Source: Pseudomonas sp. GD04019 (lineage in GTDB: Bacteria > Pseudomonadota > Gammaproteobacteria > Pseudomonadales > Pseudomonadaceae). From it: 64,000 nt of DNA. The stretch is taken from positions 62,001 to 126,000 of the forward strand of contig NZ_JAOEEA010000003.1 in NCBI RefSeq assembly GCF_029837695.1. Reading direction: 5' to 3'. The notes under the pieces were generated by a model. The model was not told the DNA's origin. It saw only the letters and a program-made list of their open reading frames with translations, and did not search any database. The position numbers were made by a program, and so were the translations under genes. Positions within the stretch are counted from its first letter, which is position 1. Each line of letters opens with the position of its first letter. Below are positions 22,820 to 31,063 of this stretch, in pieces.

Positions 22820-25800
22820 TCAGCGATACAGCTCACGACGGAAGATCAGTGGCGTCGCGCCCTTGTAGATACCGAAGCTGGCCAGGCCTCGCGCCGCCGA
22901 GCGCGTGGCACCGGTCCAGGGGTACTGCAGCCAGGTCGGCGCCGCAGGGAAACTGACCTGCACCGAACCCGCATTGCCTTCTCCAGGCGCACTCAGGGAT
23001 ATCGCCCGACTGGCTGGGCTGACCGGCCAGCTCAGGCTAGCCGTGGTTTCCCCTGCCGCCAGTGCATCGGTGTAACCATCCAGAAGCGCCGTACCCAGTA
23101 CCGCAGGCGTGGTGCAGTTATCCAGCCCCTCGGGCTGGAAGCTGCCCCCGGCCGTGCTCTGCCAGGTTTCCAGGGCCAGTGGCAGGCTCAAACCCTGCAG
23201 CTCCGACCCATAGGCATTGCCGATGCGCAGGCGGCCGAGGCGGACGTCGCTGCCCGGGTTGTCGGCGAAGTCGTAGCTATAGTCGACGCAGCCGGAACCG
23301 GTGCCGTGGCAGACCACCTGCCCCTGGTCCGTCTCCTGCAGGCTGGTCGCAGAGAAACGCTGGCGGATCTTGGCCTTGAAAGGATAATCGTCGCTACCGG
23401 GCATAGCTGCCGGCTGGTAGAGCAGTTGCTCGCCACTCCAACTGTAGGTACGCGCGCCATTGCCGTCACCAACTCCGGTTACGCTCAGGCTAGCCGTTCC
23501 CGCAACAGCCAGGCGCGCATCCAGAGCGGCCAGCCCGGTAAACGAGCTGTAGCTGCCGACACCGGGCGCCGCCAGTTTCCAAAAATCACCTTGGCTGACG
23601 TTGCCTCTGTCGTAGTTGGTGGTAATACCGCCACTACGGTTGCGCGCGGTGATGGTGAGGGTCGGCTGTAGACCGCTGGCGAACCCCATGGGCTGGCCCT
23701 GATAGCTGAGGGCGCTGCCGCAGCTGGGCGTCAGGCTGGCACTGCCGGCGGCGCTCAGGAAAGCAGGGATGAAACGGCCCACCAAGTCGCGACTGCCGCC
23801 GCCGACGGTCTCGCCGAAGTAGCTGACAGTGGGCGTGGCACTCAGGCTGAACACGCCGACTTCGGATATGGCGACATCGACTTGGGTCTGATTGCCCAGG
23901 GCATGGTCGTAGCTGGTGGGCGTCAGGGCGCCGGGGGCGCCGCCGATAGGGGCCTGCACCGCACTGCTCAAGGTGATGCCCGAGTGGCGGAAGTTCGGCG
24001 TGGTGATATTGCCGCTGCACAGCGCCTGCGCGGTCGACGCCTCGCCATCGCTCTCCCAGCCCACCGCGCGGATGGTCAGCGGGAAGCTGTCACCGGCGCG
24101 AATGCCACCGGGAAAGACCGCGCAATTGGCATTCGGACTGCTGCAGGCGCTAACGGTGCTAAGGCATAGGCCATAGGGTTTGCTGACGAATACTCCGTCA
24201 ACAGTTCGCTGCTCAAGTACCAGCCCCTCATCTGCACTCCCAGCGCTGCCTAAATAGCGGGCCGTAAGCTTCATCTGCCCCGCATCGTCATAGCGCACGG
24301 TCAACGGCGCGGTGCCGGTCGCATCGAAGTGCAGACTGACATCGGTAGTCGCACTGGTAACGGCACTGCCATTGACCAGTACCGGTTGGCTGCCACTACC
24401 CGGATTGATATAGGCGGAAGTGAACTGCACGATGCGATCCACGTTGGCAAACGCCGGTACGCACTGCAGAGCGTTATCCGCCTTGCGCACCGCGCTCAGC
24501 GTTGCCGCCGTGGGCTTGGCCGCCAGCATATTCGGTACCTGCAATAGCAGGCCGCTGTTGGCATAGCTGATCTGGCAGCCCGCAGTCGAGCAGATCGGCT
24601 GGCTGTTGGGTTTAGTCGCAGGCACCGAGCCGAGATCATCTAAGGTGACCGTACCCACGGTAGGCACCCTGAGATGCGCCTGTGCCGTGCCCCCGCTGAA
24701 AGTGATCACGTTGCCATTAGCAGAGGCCGGCGTCGTAGCCGTCCAGTAGTTGGCCGGGCTCAAAGTGACGCTGACCGGGTTGGCGTAGAGACTGCTGCAA
24801 CTGCTGTTGAGGCAGGCGCGGATGGTGACCGGCTGGGGATTGCAGGTCAGTGCCGTGCCGCTGTAACTGAACTCGAAGTGATCGATCTGCTGGCCGATGG
24901 GATTGATATTGGTGGCGCAGACCTGCAGGTCGTCCAGTTCGTGGATATTGGTCGATCCCCCAGTGGAGCCGGTCAGCGACAGATAGAAGTCCGCGGGTAG
25001 CGGCGCCTGGCTGTGGGCTGCCGCCAGCACATTGACCGCACTCAGGTTGGGTAGCACCACGAAGCCGTTGCCGGTGTCGCGCTCCACTGTCACCCGCGCC
25101 TCGTTGCTAAAGCGGCCATCCAGTGTGATGCGGTAGGTGTGCCCGGGCGCGGCGCTGGCGTTGGCGGCGCTATCGATGCCGGGGCTGAGGCCGGCCGCTG
25201 TACCGGCGATGTAGGTGTAACCCGTGCTGCCGGAGCCCGAGCCACGGATGGCGATGGAGTCCTGCCGCCGCCCCGGCCCACCCGGCCCGCCCTCGGTTGA
25301 GAAGTTGCCGTACTCATCAATCCCTACGCCCAGCCAGCCACCGGCGAAACCGGGGTTGGCCGCATCGCCACGCGTGCCATAACCCAGTGGCCCACCGAAG
25401 GCCCCTGGTTGCGGCGTCACGGTCGCATCGGAGAGCACCACAGCCACGCCGTCGGCGCCGCTGCCGTTGTAGGCGTAGTACTTGAACTGCACCTGGATGT
25501 AGTTGCCCGCTGCTGGGAACAGACGCTGCAGAGTGGACGAGGTGGACACATTGCCCTGGTTGCTGGTCAGGCGCATGCGCTGGCTGTCGACAGTCGGCAT
25601 AAAAGCCGTGGCGCCGCGACTGGCTACGGCCCAGTCCTCACCCAGGCTGCCATTGTTGAAGTTGTCGTTGAAGCATTGCAAACGCAGGGTGCACTGATGT
25701 CGCTCCTGATACAGCGTGGTGATCTGCGCCTGGGTCAGAGCCGTGCTGTATATGCGCAGCTCATCCAGATCACCGTCGAAATAGCGCCCGGCCAACCCCT

Positions 25801-27301
25801 GATCGGCTCCCAACTGTAGCGGATCACCGTTGACCACCGGTGTACCGCTGAAGCTCGCCTGACCAGCCAGGCTGCCATTGATGTAGATGCGCTGATCGCC
25901 CGGCGCATGACGAATGAGTACATGACTCCACTGGCCAGCGGTCAGCGTGCCAGTGCTGTTGAACTCGCGTGTGGCAGCAGGGCCGGTGGTCTGCCACCAC
26001 CAGTTGATAGTGCCGTTGGGATTGAGGTGGAACTCGTAGTTCTCATCCTTGGACAGAATGCTCATCAGTCCAGAGGCCGGCAGTGCGCGTGGCTTGACCC
26101 AGACACCGATGGTGAAACTGCCAGGCAGATCAAGCAGGCTGTCATCCGCGCGTTGCACATACTGGCTCGAACCACTGGAGAGGCTGCCGTAGCCGCAGGT
26201 GCCCATCGCATTCACTTCCGGACGGGCGGGTGCTGCAGAGGATGGGCTGGCACCATTCAGCACGGAACCATGCAGGCCGTTAGGTGTGGCATCCCTGACC
26301 TCCCCAGCAGCGCCGTTCCAGGTGGTTTCATCCATCGACCAACTGAGCAAGGGGCCAGGTGAACAGGCATTGGCCGGCGTCGAGGTAGGCAGGCAACTCC
26401 CCGTCACCGTGCTGGGGCTGTTGACCGTAATAGTCTGGTTGGTGGGCGCGTTGAAGTTGCCATAGGCAGTGGTGTTGTTGAGCGTCACGCCATTGCTTTG
26501 CGTGGTCACCTCGACATAGGCAGTCGGACTGCCCAAGGTACTGTTGCTGAACGTCGCACTGCTCGCGCCGGTAACAGTACCGCTGGTCATGGTCACACCG
26601 CTGAAGGTCGCCAGGTTGTTGGCCGCGTAGAAGTCCCCCTTGATGGTGCCGCCGGTAATGCTTATGGAAGAGGAGTCCGAACGCGCACCGCCATTCAGAT
26701 TGGTGCCATTGCTGGTAACGGCGCAGCAGCCGCTTCGTACCTGGCCCTCCACGCTACCGCCAGTCAGGCTCACGCTGCCGTTGGTGCTGGTGAGCGTGCC
26801 ACCAATGGCGATGCCGCTCGTGGTGATCTGGCCGGCGGTGCGCACGTTTCCATTGATGCGACCACCGGTGAGATTCAGCACCCCGGAGTTGCTGGTCAGA
26901 TTGCCAGCGATGGTGGTGCTGGTGGTGGTGATGTTGTTATCGCCGGTGACACCGCCCGAAACACTGCTGTTACTCAGGCTGATGGCCCCATAGCTGGTCT
27001 GCAGGCTGATGGCGGCGGTGCTGCTGCCGGCCGAGGTACCCGCCAGCGTCAGCGTATCGCCGGCCACCAGAGTAATGCTGGTGACGGTGGAAACGCTCAG
27101 CACATCGCCCGCAGCGGTGCTGATGCGACCGTTGCAGGTAAACACGTTGCCCGCCCCGTTGCGCCCCCAAGTACCGGAGCAGATCGACGGTGTGCCGCTC
27201 ACGAAGGGGCTGCCGCTGGTGTTGAAAGTGTAAGTCGCCGCCAGGGCGTCCAGAGACAGCAGCATACCCAGCATTATCGAAATTAGACGCAACATGCTCA
27301 T
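22820..27301 (-). CDS. mshQ: MSHA biogenesis protein MshQ, large exported adhesin-like protein
   Basis: This 1493-residue protein has a signal peptide (1-22, ending LDALAA). Residues about 23-310 are a Ser/Thr/Gly/Asn-rich repetitive region likely to form beta strands (many TLTSTNGSVSLTGG-like units). About 316-537 is a LamG/concanavalin-like domain (FTIGVWVKPRALP, RIYINGSLAGQ, DELRIYSTALT). About 540-797 is a second lectin-like domain (DGVAVVLSDATVTPQPG). From about 800 to the end lies the DUF6701 region that defines MshQ. The ATG at 27301 overlaps the mshP stop (ATGA). As the last msh gene it is probably the tip-associated, surface-exposed binding component. Confidence 0.88.
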   Translation of the reverse strand: MSMLRLISIMLGMLLSLDALAATYTFNTSGSPFVSGTPSICSGTWGRNGAGNVFTCNGRISTAAGDVLSVSTVTSITLVAGDTLTLAGTSAGSSTAAISLQTSYGAISLSNSSVSGGVTGDNNITTTSTTIAGNLTSNSGVLNLTGGRINGNVRTAGQITTSGIAIGGTLTSTNGSVSLTGGSVEGQVRSGCCAVTSNGTNLNGGARSDSSSISITGGTIKGDFYAANNLATFSGVTMTSGTVTGASSATFSNSTLGSPTAYVEVTTQSNGVTLNNTTAYGNFNAPTNQTITVNSPSTVTGSCLPTSTPANACSPGPLLSWSMDETTWNGAAGEVRDATPNGLHGSVLNGASPSSAAPARPEVNAMGTCGYGSLSSGSSQYVQRADDSLLDLPGSFTIGVWVKPRALPASGLMSILSKDENYEFHLNPNGTINWWWQTTGPAATREFNSTGTLTAGQWSHVLIRHAPGDQRIYINGSLAGQASFSGTPVVNGDPLQLGADQGLAGRYFDGDLDELRIYSTALTQAQITTLYQERHQCTLRLQCFNDNFNNGSLGEDWAVASRGATAFMPTVDSQRMRLTSNQGNVSTSSTLQRLFPAAGNYIQVQFKYYAYNGSGADGVAVVLSDATVTPQPGAFGGPLGYGTRGDAANPGFAGGWLGVGIDEYGNFSTEGGPGGPGRRQDSIAIRGSGSGSTGYTYIAGTAAGLSPGIDSAANASAAPGHTYRITLDGRFSNEARVTVERDTGNGFVVLPNLSAVNVLAAAHSQAPLPADFYLSLTGSTGGSTNIHELDDLQVCATNINPIGQQIDHFEFSYSGTALTCNPQPVTIRACLNSSCSSLYANPVSVTLSPANYWTATTPASANGNVITFSGGTAQAHLRVPTVGTVTLDDLGSVPATKPNSQPICSTAGCQISYANSGLLLQVPNMLAAKPTAATLSAVRKADNALQCVPAFANVDRIVQFTSAYINPGSGSQPVLVNGSAVTSATTDVSLHFDATGTAPLTVRYDDAGQMKLTARYLGSAGSADEGLVLEQRTVDGVFVSKPYGLCLSTVSACSSPNANCAVFPGGIRAGDSFPLTIRAVGWESDGEASTAQALCSGNITTPNFRHSGITLSSAVQAPIGGAPGALTPTSYDHALGNQTQVDVAISEVGVFSLSATPTVSYFGETVGGGSRDLVGRFIPAFLSAAGSASLTPSCGSALSYQGQPMGFASGLQPTLTITARNRSGGITTNYDRGNVSQGDFWKLAAPGVGSYSSFTGLAALDARLAVAGTASLSVTGVGDGNGARTYSWSGEQLLYQPAAMPGSDDYPFKAKIRQRFSATSLQETDQGQVVCHGTGSGCVDYSYDFADNPGSDVRLGRLRIGNAYGSELQGLSLPLALETWQSTAGGSFQPEGLDNCTTPAVLGTALLDGYTDALAAGETTASLSWPVSPASRAISLSAPGEGNAGSVQVSFPAAPTWLQYPWTGATRSAARGLASFGIYKGATPLIFRRELYR

Positions 27302-27726
27302 TGCTGCACCACTGCCGTTAGCTGTCTGTAGGCATAGTCCACTCGCCCGCCCGGTGCGCCATTCTGTGCTGTGGCGGTGAAGCGGAGAATGGTGATCGCC
27401 ACGCCCTGCTCGTCGACATAGCCATTGCTGGCACAAGTGACGACCACGGTGAACTCGCTGAGGTTGCTACCTGCCAGGCTTGGCGAACCCGCGGCACACG
27501 CACGGGTAATGTCCGCCTGCCCGATGGCCCACTCCAAACCGCTCCGCGCCGCCTGATAGGCCCGAGCCTGCTGAATGGCCAGGCTGCTGGTGCCATGCTG
27601 ATTCGCCGAGAGCCGCGCCATGGTGATCACCACCAGCGCGACGACGACGATCAGAAACATGGCGGCCACTAGGCCGAAGCCGCCGCTCGGGCGCGGCATT
27701 TCGAACCTAGGGCGCATTGTCGACAT
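27298..27726 (-). CDS. mshP: MSHA minor pilin-like protein MshP
   Basis: This 142-residue protein has a short charged leader ending PSGG, then FGLVAAMFLIVVVALVVITM, a type IV pilin-like hydrophobic helix. The conserved Glu at mature position 5 is missing, as in GspK/PilX-type tip pseudopilins. It lies between mshO, which it overlaps by 20 bases, and mshQ, which it overlaps by four, so it is translationally coupled to both. The likely role is a minor pilin of the tip or initiation complex. The start could also be one of two later ATGs (27717 or 27699). Confidence 0.82.
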   Translation of the reverse strand: MSTMRPRFEMPRPSGGFGLVAAMFLIVVVALVVITMARLSANQHGTSSLAIQQARAYQAARSGLEWAIGQADITRACAAGSPSLAGSNLSEFTVVVTCASNGYVDEQGVAITILRFTATAQNGAPGGRVDYAYRQLTAVVQQ

Positions 27727-28603
27727 GGACCTGTTGCAGCAACTGCAGGCTCTCGCCAGCCTGGGCCAGACCGAGCGTAAGGGTCAGCAGGCCGCTGCGC
27801 TGGCTGCTACCGGGTTGATAGACGAAGCTGCAACTGGCCACGTTGGCCACCACCGGCTGAGGATTCGACCCGACAGGCGGGCTGGCCGGAATCGTCTGAG
27901 GTAGCTGATTGCTGTAGCTGTAGCGGACCAACTGGCCGTTCTGACAGCGATAACCCACTACCGCGTCGGCCAAATACAGACGACGCTGCGGGGAGGCGAA
28001 GGCGAAGCGGAAGCCGGTACTAGGTAGATTGCCCAGCGCGATCTGGCTCTCTCCTGCGGGAGCGCCTGCGATCAGGCTAAAGGTCGTGCCCGTCGGGGTG
28101 ATTACACCCGGATTGTTTGTAGATGCCCAGATATTGCTGCCCGGTGCAGGAACGCCCCCGGATACGGCACCTATGTTGTACAACACCATCCAGTTGACGC
28201 CTGCCAAGTTCAACCCAGGCTCCAGCACCTGGACGCTGTCGCAACGGCCGCCAGTGGTAGAGCTGCCACATGAACCTGCAACCTCGCTGGAAAAGCGCAG
28301 ACCCTCGCTGCCGACCCGGTTGGGCCGATAGCGCCCGGCACTGTGGATCAGCAGCAGCTCCATCGCTTGCCCATTGGCCGCCACACGCAAGGAGTTGGGA
28401 ATCGCCAGACGCACGTCCCGGCTCATGCGGTTCAGCGCGCCGGCTGCCTGATCAACCAGCATGGCCCGGCGGCTCTGTCCGGCAAAGCCCTCCAACGGCC
28501 GCGACAGCACGGTGCTGATCATCAATGCGACCAGGCCGGCCAAGGCGATCACCATCACCAGCTCGACTAGCGTGAATCCCCTGAGGCCGACTCTCATGGG
28601 CAT
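27707..28603 (-). CDS. mshO: MSHA minor pilin MshO
   Basis: This 298-residue protein has a prepilin leader ending GLRG and the processed N-terminus FTLVELVMVIALAGLVALMI, with Glu5 present. A large C-terminal domain with several Cys residues (CGSSTTGGRC) follows. The size fits MshO/GspJ-like minor pilins. A GGAA site precedes the ATG at 28603; an ATG at 28597 overlaps the mshD stop (ATGA) and is an equally good start. Cleavage needs a PilD-type prepilin peptidase, which is not in this window. Confidence 0.88.
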   Translation of the reverse strand: MPMRVGLRGFTLVELVMVIALAGLVALMISTVLSRPLEGFAGQSRRAMLVDQAAGALNRMSRDVRLAIPNSLRVAANGQAMELLLIHSAGRYRPNRVGSEGLRFSSEVAGSCGSSTTGGRCDSVQVLEPGLNLAGVNWMVLYNIGAVSGGVPAPGSNIWASTNNPGVITPTGTTFSLIAGAPAGESQIALGNLPSTGFRFAFASPQRRLYLADAVVGYRCQNGQLVRYSYSNQLPQTIPASPPVGSNPQPVVANVASCSFVYQPGSSQRSGLLTLTLGLAQAGESLQLLQQVHVDNAP

Positions 28604-29085
28604 AGGCGGTTTCCATTTTGGTCACGGCCGTTGTAGCAGGTGCGATAGGCATCCAGCACCAGCTGCTGGCTGGCAGGGTCCGTCACTGTCACCTGGACGT
28701 AGAGTGCCTGACTGGCCGCCAGTCCGGCCCAGGCCCGCGGTGCGACGGTTACTCGTACGCCATAACCGCCCAGCGCGGCGATGGCCTGCCCGCGCGTATC
28801 GCGCGCGCCATTGTCATTCAGCCCGTTGTAATCGCAGACATTGTCGAAACTGGCCCGACTGGCCGGCGCTGCGGGGCATACCGCGCCACCGGAGTCGAGA
28901 TAAGGCTGCTGCAGGATCTCCTCTAGATAGGCCTCGGCAATCGCCAGGCTCTGCTGGCGCAGCAACGGATCGGCCGAACGGCCCGTAATGGCCGCCATGG
29001 CACTGAACAGCGCAGCGGCGGCAATGCCGATGATCACGATGGTGATCACCAGCTCAACCAACGTCATGCCAACCTGGCGCCTCAT
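28594..29085 (-). CDS. mshD: MSHA minor pilin MshD
   Basis: This 163-residue protein has a short leader (MRRQVG) followed by MTLVELVITIVIIGIAAAAL, a class III-type N-terminus with Met rather than Phe at mature position 1 and Glu5 present. Cysteines near 90-106 and at the C-terminus (RTCYNGRDQNGNRLC) may form disulfides. It overlaps mshC (ATGA at 29082-29085) and mshO. It is the GspI-like member of the minor pilin set. Confidence 0.87.
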   Translation of the reverse strand: MRRQVGMTLVELVITIVIIGIAAAALFSAMAAITGRSADPLLRQQSLAIAEAYLEEILQQPYLDSGGAVCPAAPASRASFDNVCDYNGLNDNGARDTRGQAIAALGGYGVRVTVAPRAWAGLAASQALYVQVTVTDPASQQLVLDAYRTCYNGRDQNGNRLCP

Positions 29086-29513
29086 TGCACCAAGCCTGTG
29101 GTCGCAGTCACGTTGATGGTGAAGGTTCCGATGGTGGCGGTAGCGGCAGTTGAAGGTTGGCCCTGGGAGCCGAAAACCACCGGAAAGGTGCTGCCGGTGA
29201 CGCTGATGCCTGCAGGCAGCGCACGTGCATAAGGCGTTTGGCCATCCGGCGCCTGTACCGCAGCAGTAAAAGCGCCACTGGTACAGGCAGCAGCCTGCCG
29301 CACGCTATAGCCTGCAGCGTTTAGGTTGACCTGAATCAGACAGCCGCTCGCCACCGCCAGCTTCTGCCCGTAGCGTACGGCTGAAAGCGCTTCTTCGTAA
29401 TACAGGCGCTGGTCAAACACTTGCCTGTTGAAAAAACGCGGCCCCACCACGGCGGCGAGGATGCCGATGATCACGACGACCATCACCAGCTCGACCAAGG
29501 TGAAGCCACGCAT
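29082..29513 (-). CDS. mshC: MSHA minor pilin MshC
   Basis: This 143-residue protein starts MRG, then FTLVELVMVVVIIGILAAVV, a very short prepilin leader with Glu5 present. AAGGA precedes the ATG at 29513; a longer upstream frame in the same phase has no pilin leader and was rejected. It resembles GspH-like minor pilins in size and in the YGQKLAVASGC segment. It starts four bases after the mshA stop and overlaps mshD. Confidence 0.87.
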   Translation of the reverse strand: MRGFTLVELVMVVVIIGILAAVVGPRFFNRQVFDQRLYYEEALSAVRYGQKLAVASGCLIQVNLNAAGYSVRQAAACTSGAFTAAVQAPDGQTPYARALPAGISVTGSTFPVVFGSQGQPSTAATATIGTFTINVTATTGLVQ

Positions 29514-29517
29514 ATCC

Positions 29518-29988
29518 TTAACAACCGTTTTCAGTAACGGTAACTGCTGGAGGGGCTGAGATAGGGGCAGTGTTATCAGTTGCAGCTGTAGCTGCTCTAT
29601 AGGTGACAGTGCAGTTTGCGCGAATGGTATAGGTGACAACTGAGCCACCTGCAGCCGCACCGCCACTAGCGGTGTACGAAGAGGTATCAACGCCGGCAGC
29701 GGCAGTAATACCACCCGCCGCCAGAGCTTGCGGGTATCCGTTAACCATCACAACGTTGGTGCCGTCCAGATCGACAGCAGTACCTAAAGTGTCACCTTTG
29801 GCCAATTGAGCAGAACGAGCAATCGCTGCTGCAGATTTCAGCGAGCCAGCTAGCCCCTTCAGAGAAGCTTTACGGGCATCCCCGCCGAGATCGGCAAACC
29901 GGGGTAGCGCAAAGGCCGCCAGAATGCCCAGGATTACAATAACCATGATCAACTCGATCAGGGTAAAACCGCTTTGTTGCTTATTCAT
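29518..29988 (-). CDS. mshA: MSHA major pilin MshA
   Basis: This 156-residue type IV pilin has the leader MNKQQSG and the mature start FTLIELIMVIVILGILAAFA with Glu5. A helix continues through RKASLKGLAGSLKSAAAIAR, a conserved MshA/MshB stretch, and two Cys in the C-terminal half (NCTVTY and the final C) can form the D-region disulfide. It should be the main fibre subunit. An AGAGGAA ribosome site is present. It is more AT-rich and richer in Ala/Thr codons than the surrounding assembly genes, as is usual for pilins. Confidence 0.88.
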   Translation of the reverse strand: MNKQQSGFTLIELIMVIVILGILAAFALPRFADLGGDARKASLKGLAGSLKSAAAIARSAQLAKGDTLGTAVDLDGTNVVMVNGYPQALAAGGITAAAGVDTSSYTASGGAAAGGSVVTYTIRANCTVTYRAATAATDNTAPISAPPAVTVTENGC

Positions 29989-30015
29989 CTGATATTCCTC
30001 TTGCAGAAAATCGTG

Positions 30016-30528
30016 TCAACGGACGAAGGTCGTAGTAACGGTGCCGGTCGCGGAGTTGTAGACAATCCGATCCCCCGTAGTGGCGCTGATAGGCGGATCG
30101 AGTTGATAGGTGTATGTGCAGGTTGTGCCTGCCGTAGTCGCAACATAATCGACTGGAGCGGCTGGGGTGGACGTTGTGCCCACAGTGGGGGCCGAGCCCT
30201 GCAGGATCGAATTCCAGATCTGCACGCAGTTGAGCGCGCCGCCGGTGCCAATTGGCCAACCATTGGTATTCACATCGACGGTGCCGTCGCCAAAACCCGT
30301 CACATCGGTATCAGGCGTTGTATCCGTACCATTGGAGCGATTCACTTCCCATTGAGAGCGCACCAGCAGCACTGCGGAAGCCAATGCGCCACCAGCGCCA
30401 TTGACTGCAGAGTCATGGGCATCCTTGGTTGCGTTCATGAATCGTGGCAATGCCACCGCAGCCAGAATGCCGAGGATAACGATCACCACCACCAGTTCGA
30501 TCAGGGTAAAGCCTTTGCTGTTCTTCAT
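30016..30528 (-). CDS. mshB: MSHA pilin MshB
   Basis: This 170-residue pilin has the leader MKNSKG, then FTLIELVVVIVILGILAAVA with Glu5, and the MNATKDAHDSAVNGAGGAL helix typical of MshA/MshB. Two Cys (NCVQIW and TCTYTY) flank the C-terminal D region. AGAGGAAG precedes the ATG at 30528. It is followed by mshA after 27 bases. It is assigned as MshB from its position between mshF and mshA and from its greater length; either pilin could be the more abundant one. Confidence 0.85.
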   Translation of the reverse strand: MKNSKGFTLIELVVVIVILGILAAVALPRFMNATKDAHDSAVNGAGGALASAVLLVRSQWEVNRSNGTDTTPDTDVTGFGDGTVDVNTNGWPIGTGGALNCVQIWNSILQGSAPTVGTTSTPAAPVDYVATTAGTTCTYTYQLDPPISATTGDRIVYNSATGTVTTTFVR

Positions 30529-30544
30529 CTTTCTTCCTCTGTTC

Positions 30545-31063
30545 TCAAAACCCTTGCGCGGCCAATTCCACGGCAGGGACCGCTTCAAGCTCCAGGGCAA
30601 AGGCGCCTCGACCGGATTGTGACGCAGTCGGCATTCCATCGGGAACCGCCAACAGCCTCCAGGCGCGCACCTCACTCCCTTCCCTTGTCCATCCGTCGGC
30701 GAATCTGGGTCGATACAGCACCCAGGCCTGGTTCTGCAGCCAGTACCAGCAACCGCTCTGCGGCTCGCCGTCTGCGGCCAGTTCGCCGCAGTAGTTGTCC
30801 TGCTGCCAACGCAGCAGCACGAACGGATTCCTCTTCTTCCATGCCTCGTCCAGCGTCCGGTCCTTCGCCATCTGTTCCGCCGCCAAATTACTCAGACTGG
30901 CGGCCAGGTGTTCGCGAGTGGCCTGCATGGCCCGCTCCTCGCTGACCTCGGCGATCTTCCAGCCCAACGCCAGCACCACGCTAATCAGCATGACCAGCGC
31001 CAGCCCCCAACCGAACAGCCGCGAACGCCGCACCCAATAGTCGGCCTCGTAGTCCGGGCTCAC
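30545..31063 (-). CDS. mshF: MSHA accessory protein MshF
   Basis: This protein of about 172 residues has one membrane helix (about 17-34, LFGWGLALVMLISVVLALG) and a mainly helical periplasmic domain with AWKKRNPFVLLRWQQDNYCGE and a WYWLQNQAWVLYRP strand pair. The GTG at 31063 overlaps the mshG stop (GTGA) and has AAGGGCGG upstream; an ATG at 31096 would extend it by 11 residues. The family is poorly characterised; the place between mshG and mshB supports the name. Confidence 0.78.
   Translation of the reverse strand: MSPDYEADYWVRRSRLFGWGLALVMLISVVLALGWKIAEVSEERAMQATREHLAASLSNLAAEQMAKDRTLDEAWKKRNPFVLLRWQQDNYCGELAADGEPQSGCWYWLQNQAWVLYRPRFADGWTREGSEVRAWRLLAVPDGMPTASQSGRGAFALELEAVPAVELAAQGF

Noticed and set aside
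26580..27010. Repetitive sequence in mshQ as a possible CRISPR or tandem DNA repeat
   Set aside because: The repetition is in the protein (Thr/Ser/Gly turns) and the DNA units differ in length and sequence, with no spacers of constant size.
26640..27233. Plus-strand hydrophobic frames (MMVPPVMLMEEE type) opposite mshQ
   Set aside because: Reversed Ser/Thr-rich repeats of mshQ produce Val/Leu/Pro-rich pseudo-proteins; no ribosome site or helix pattern supports a gene.
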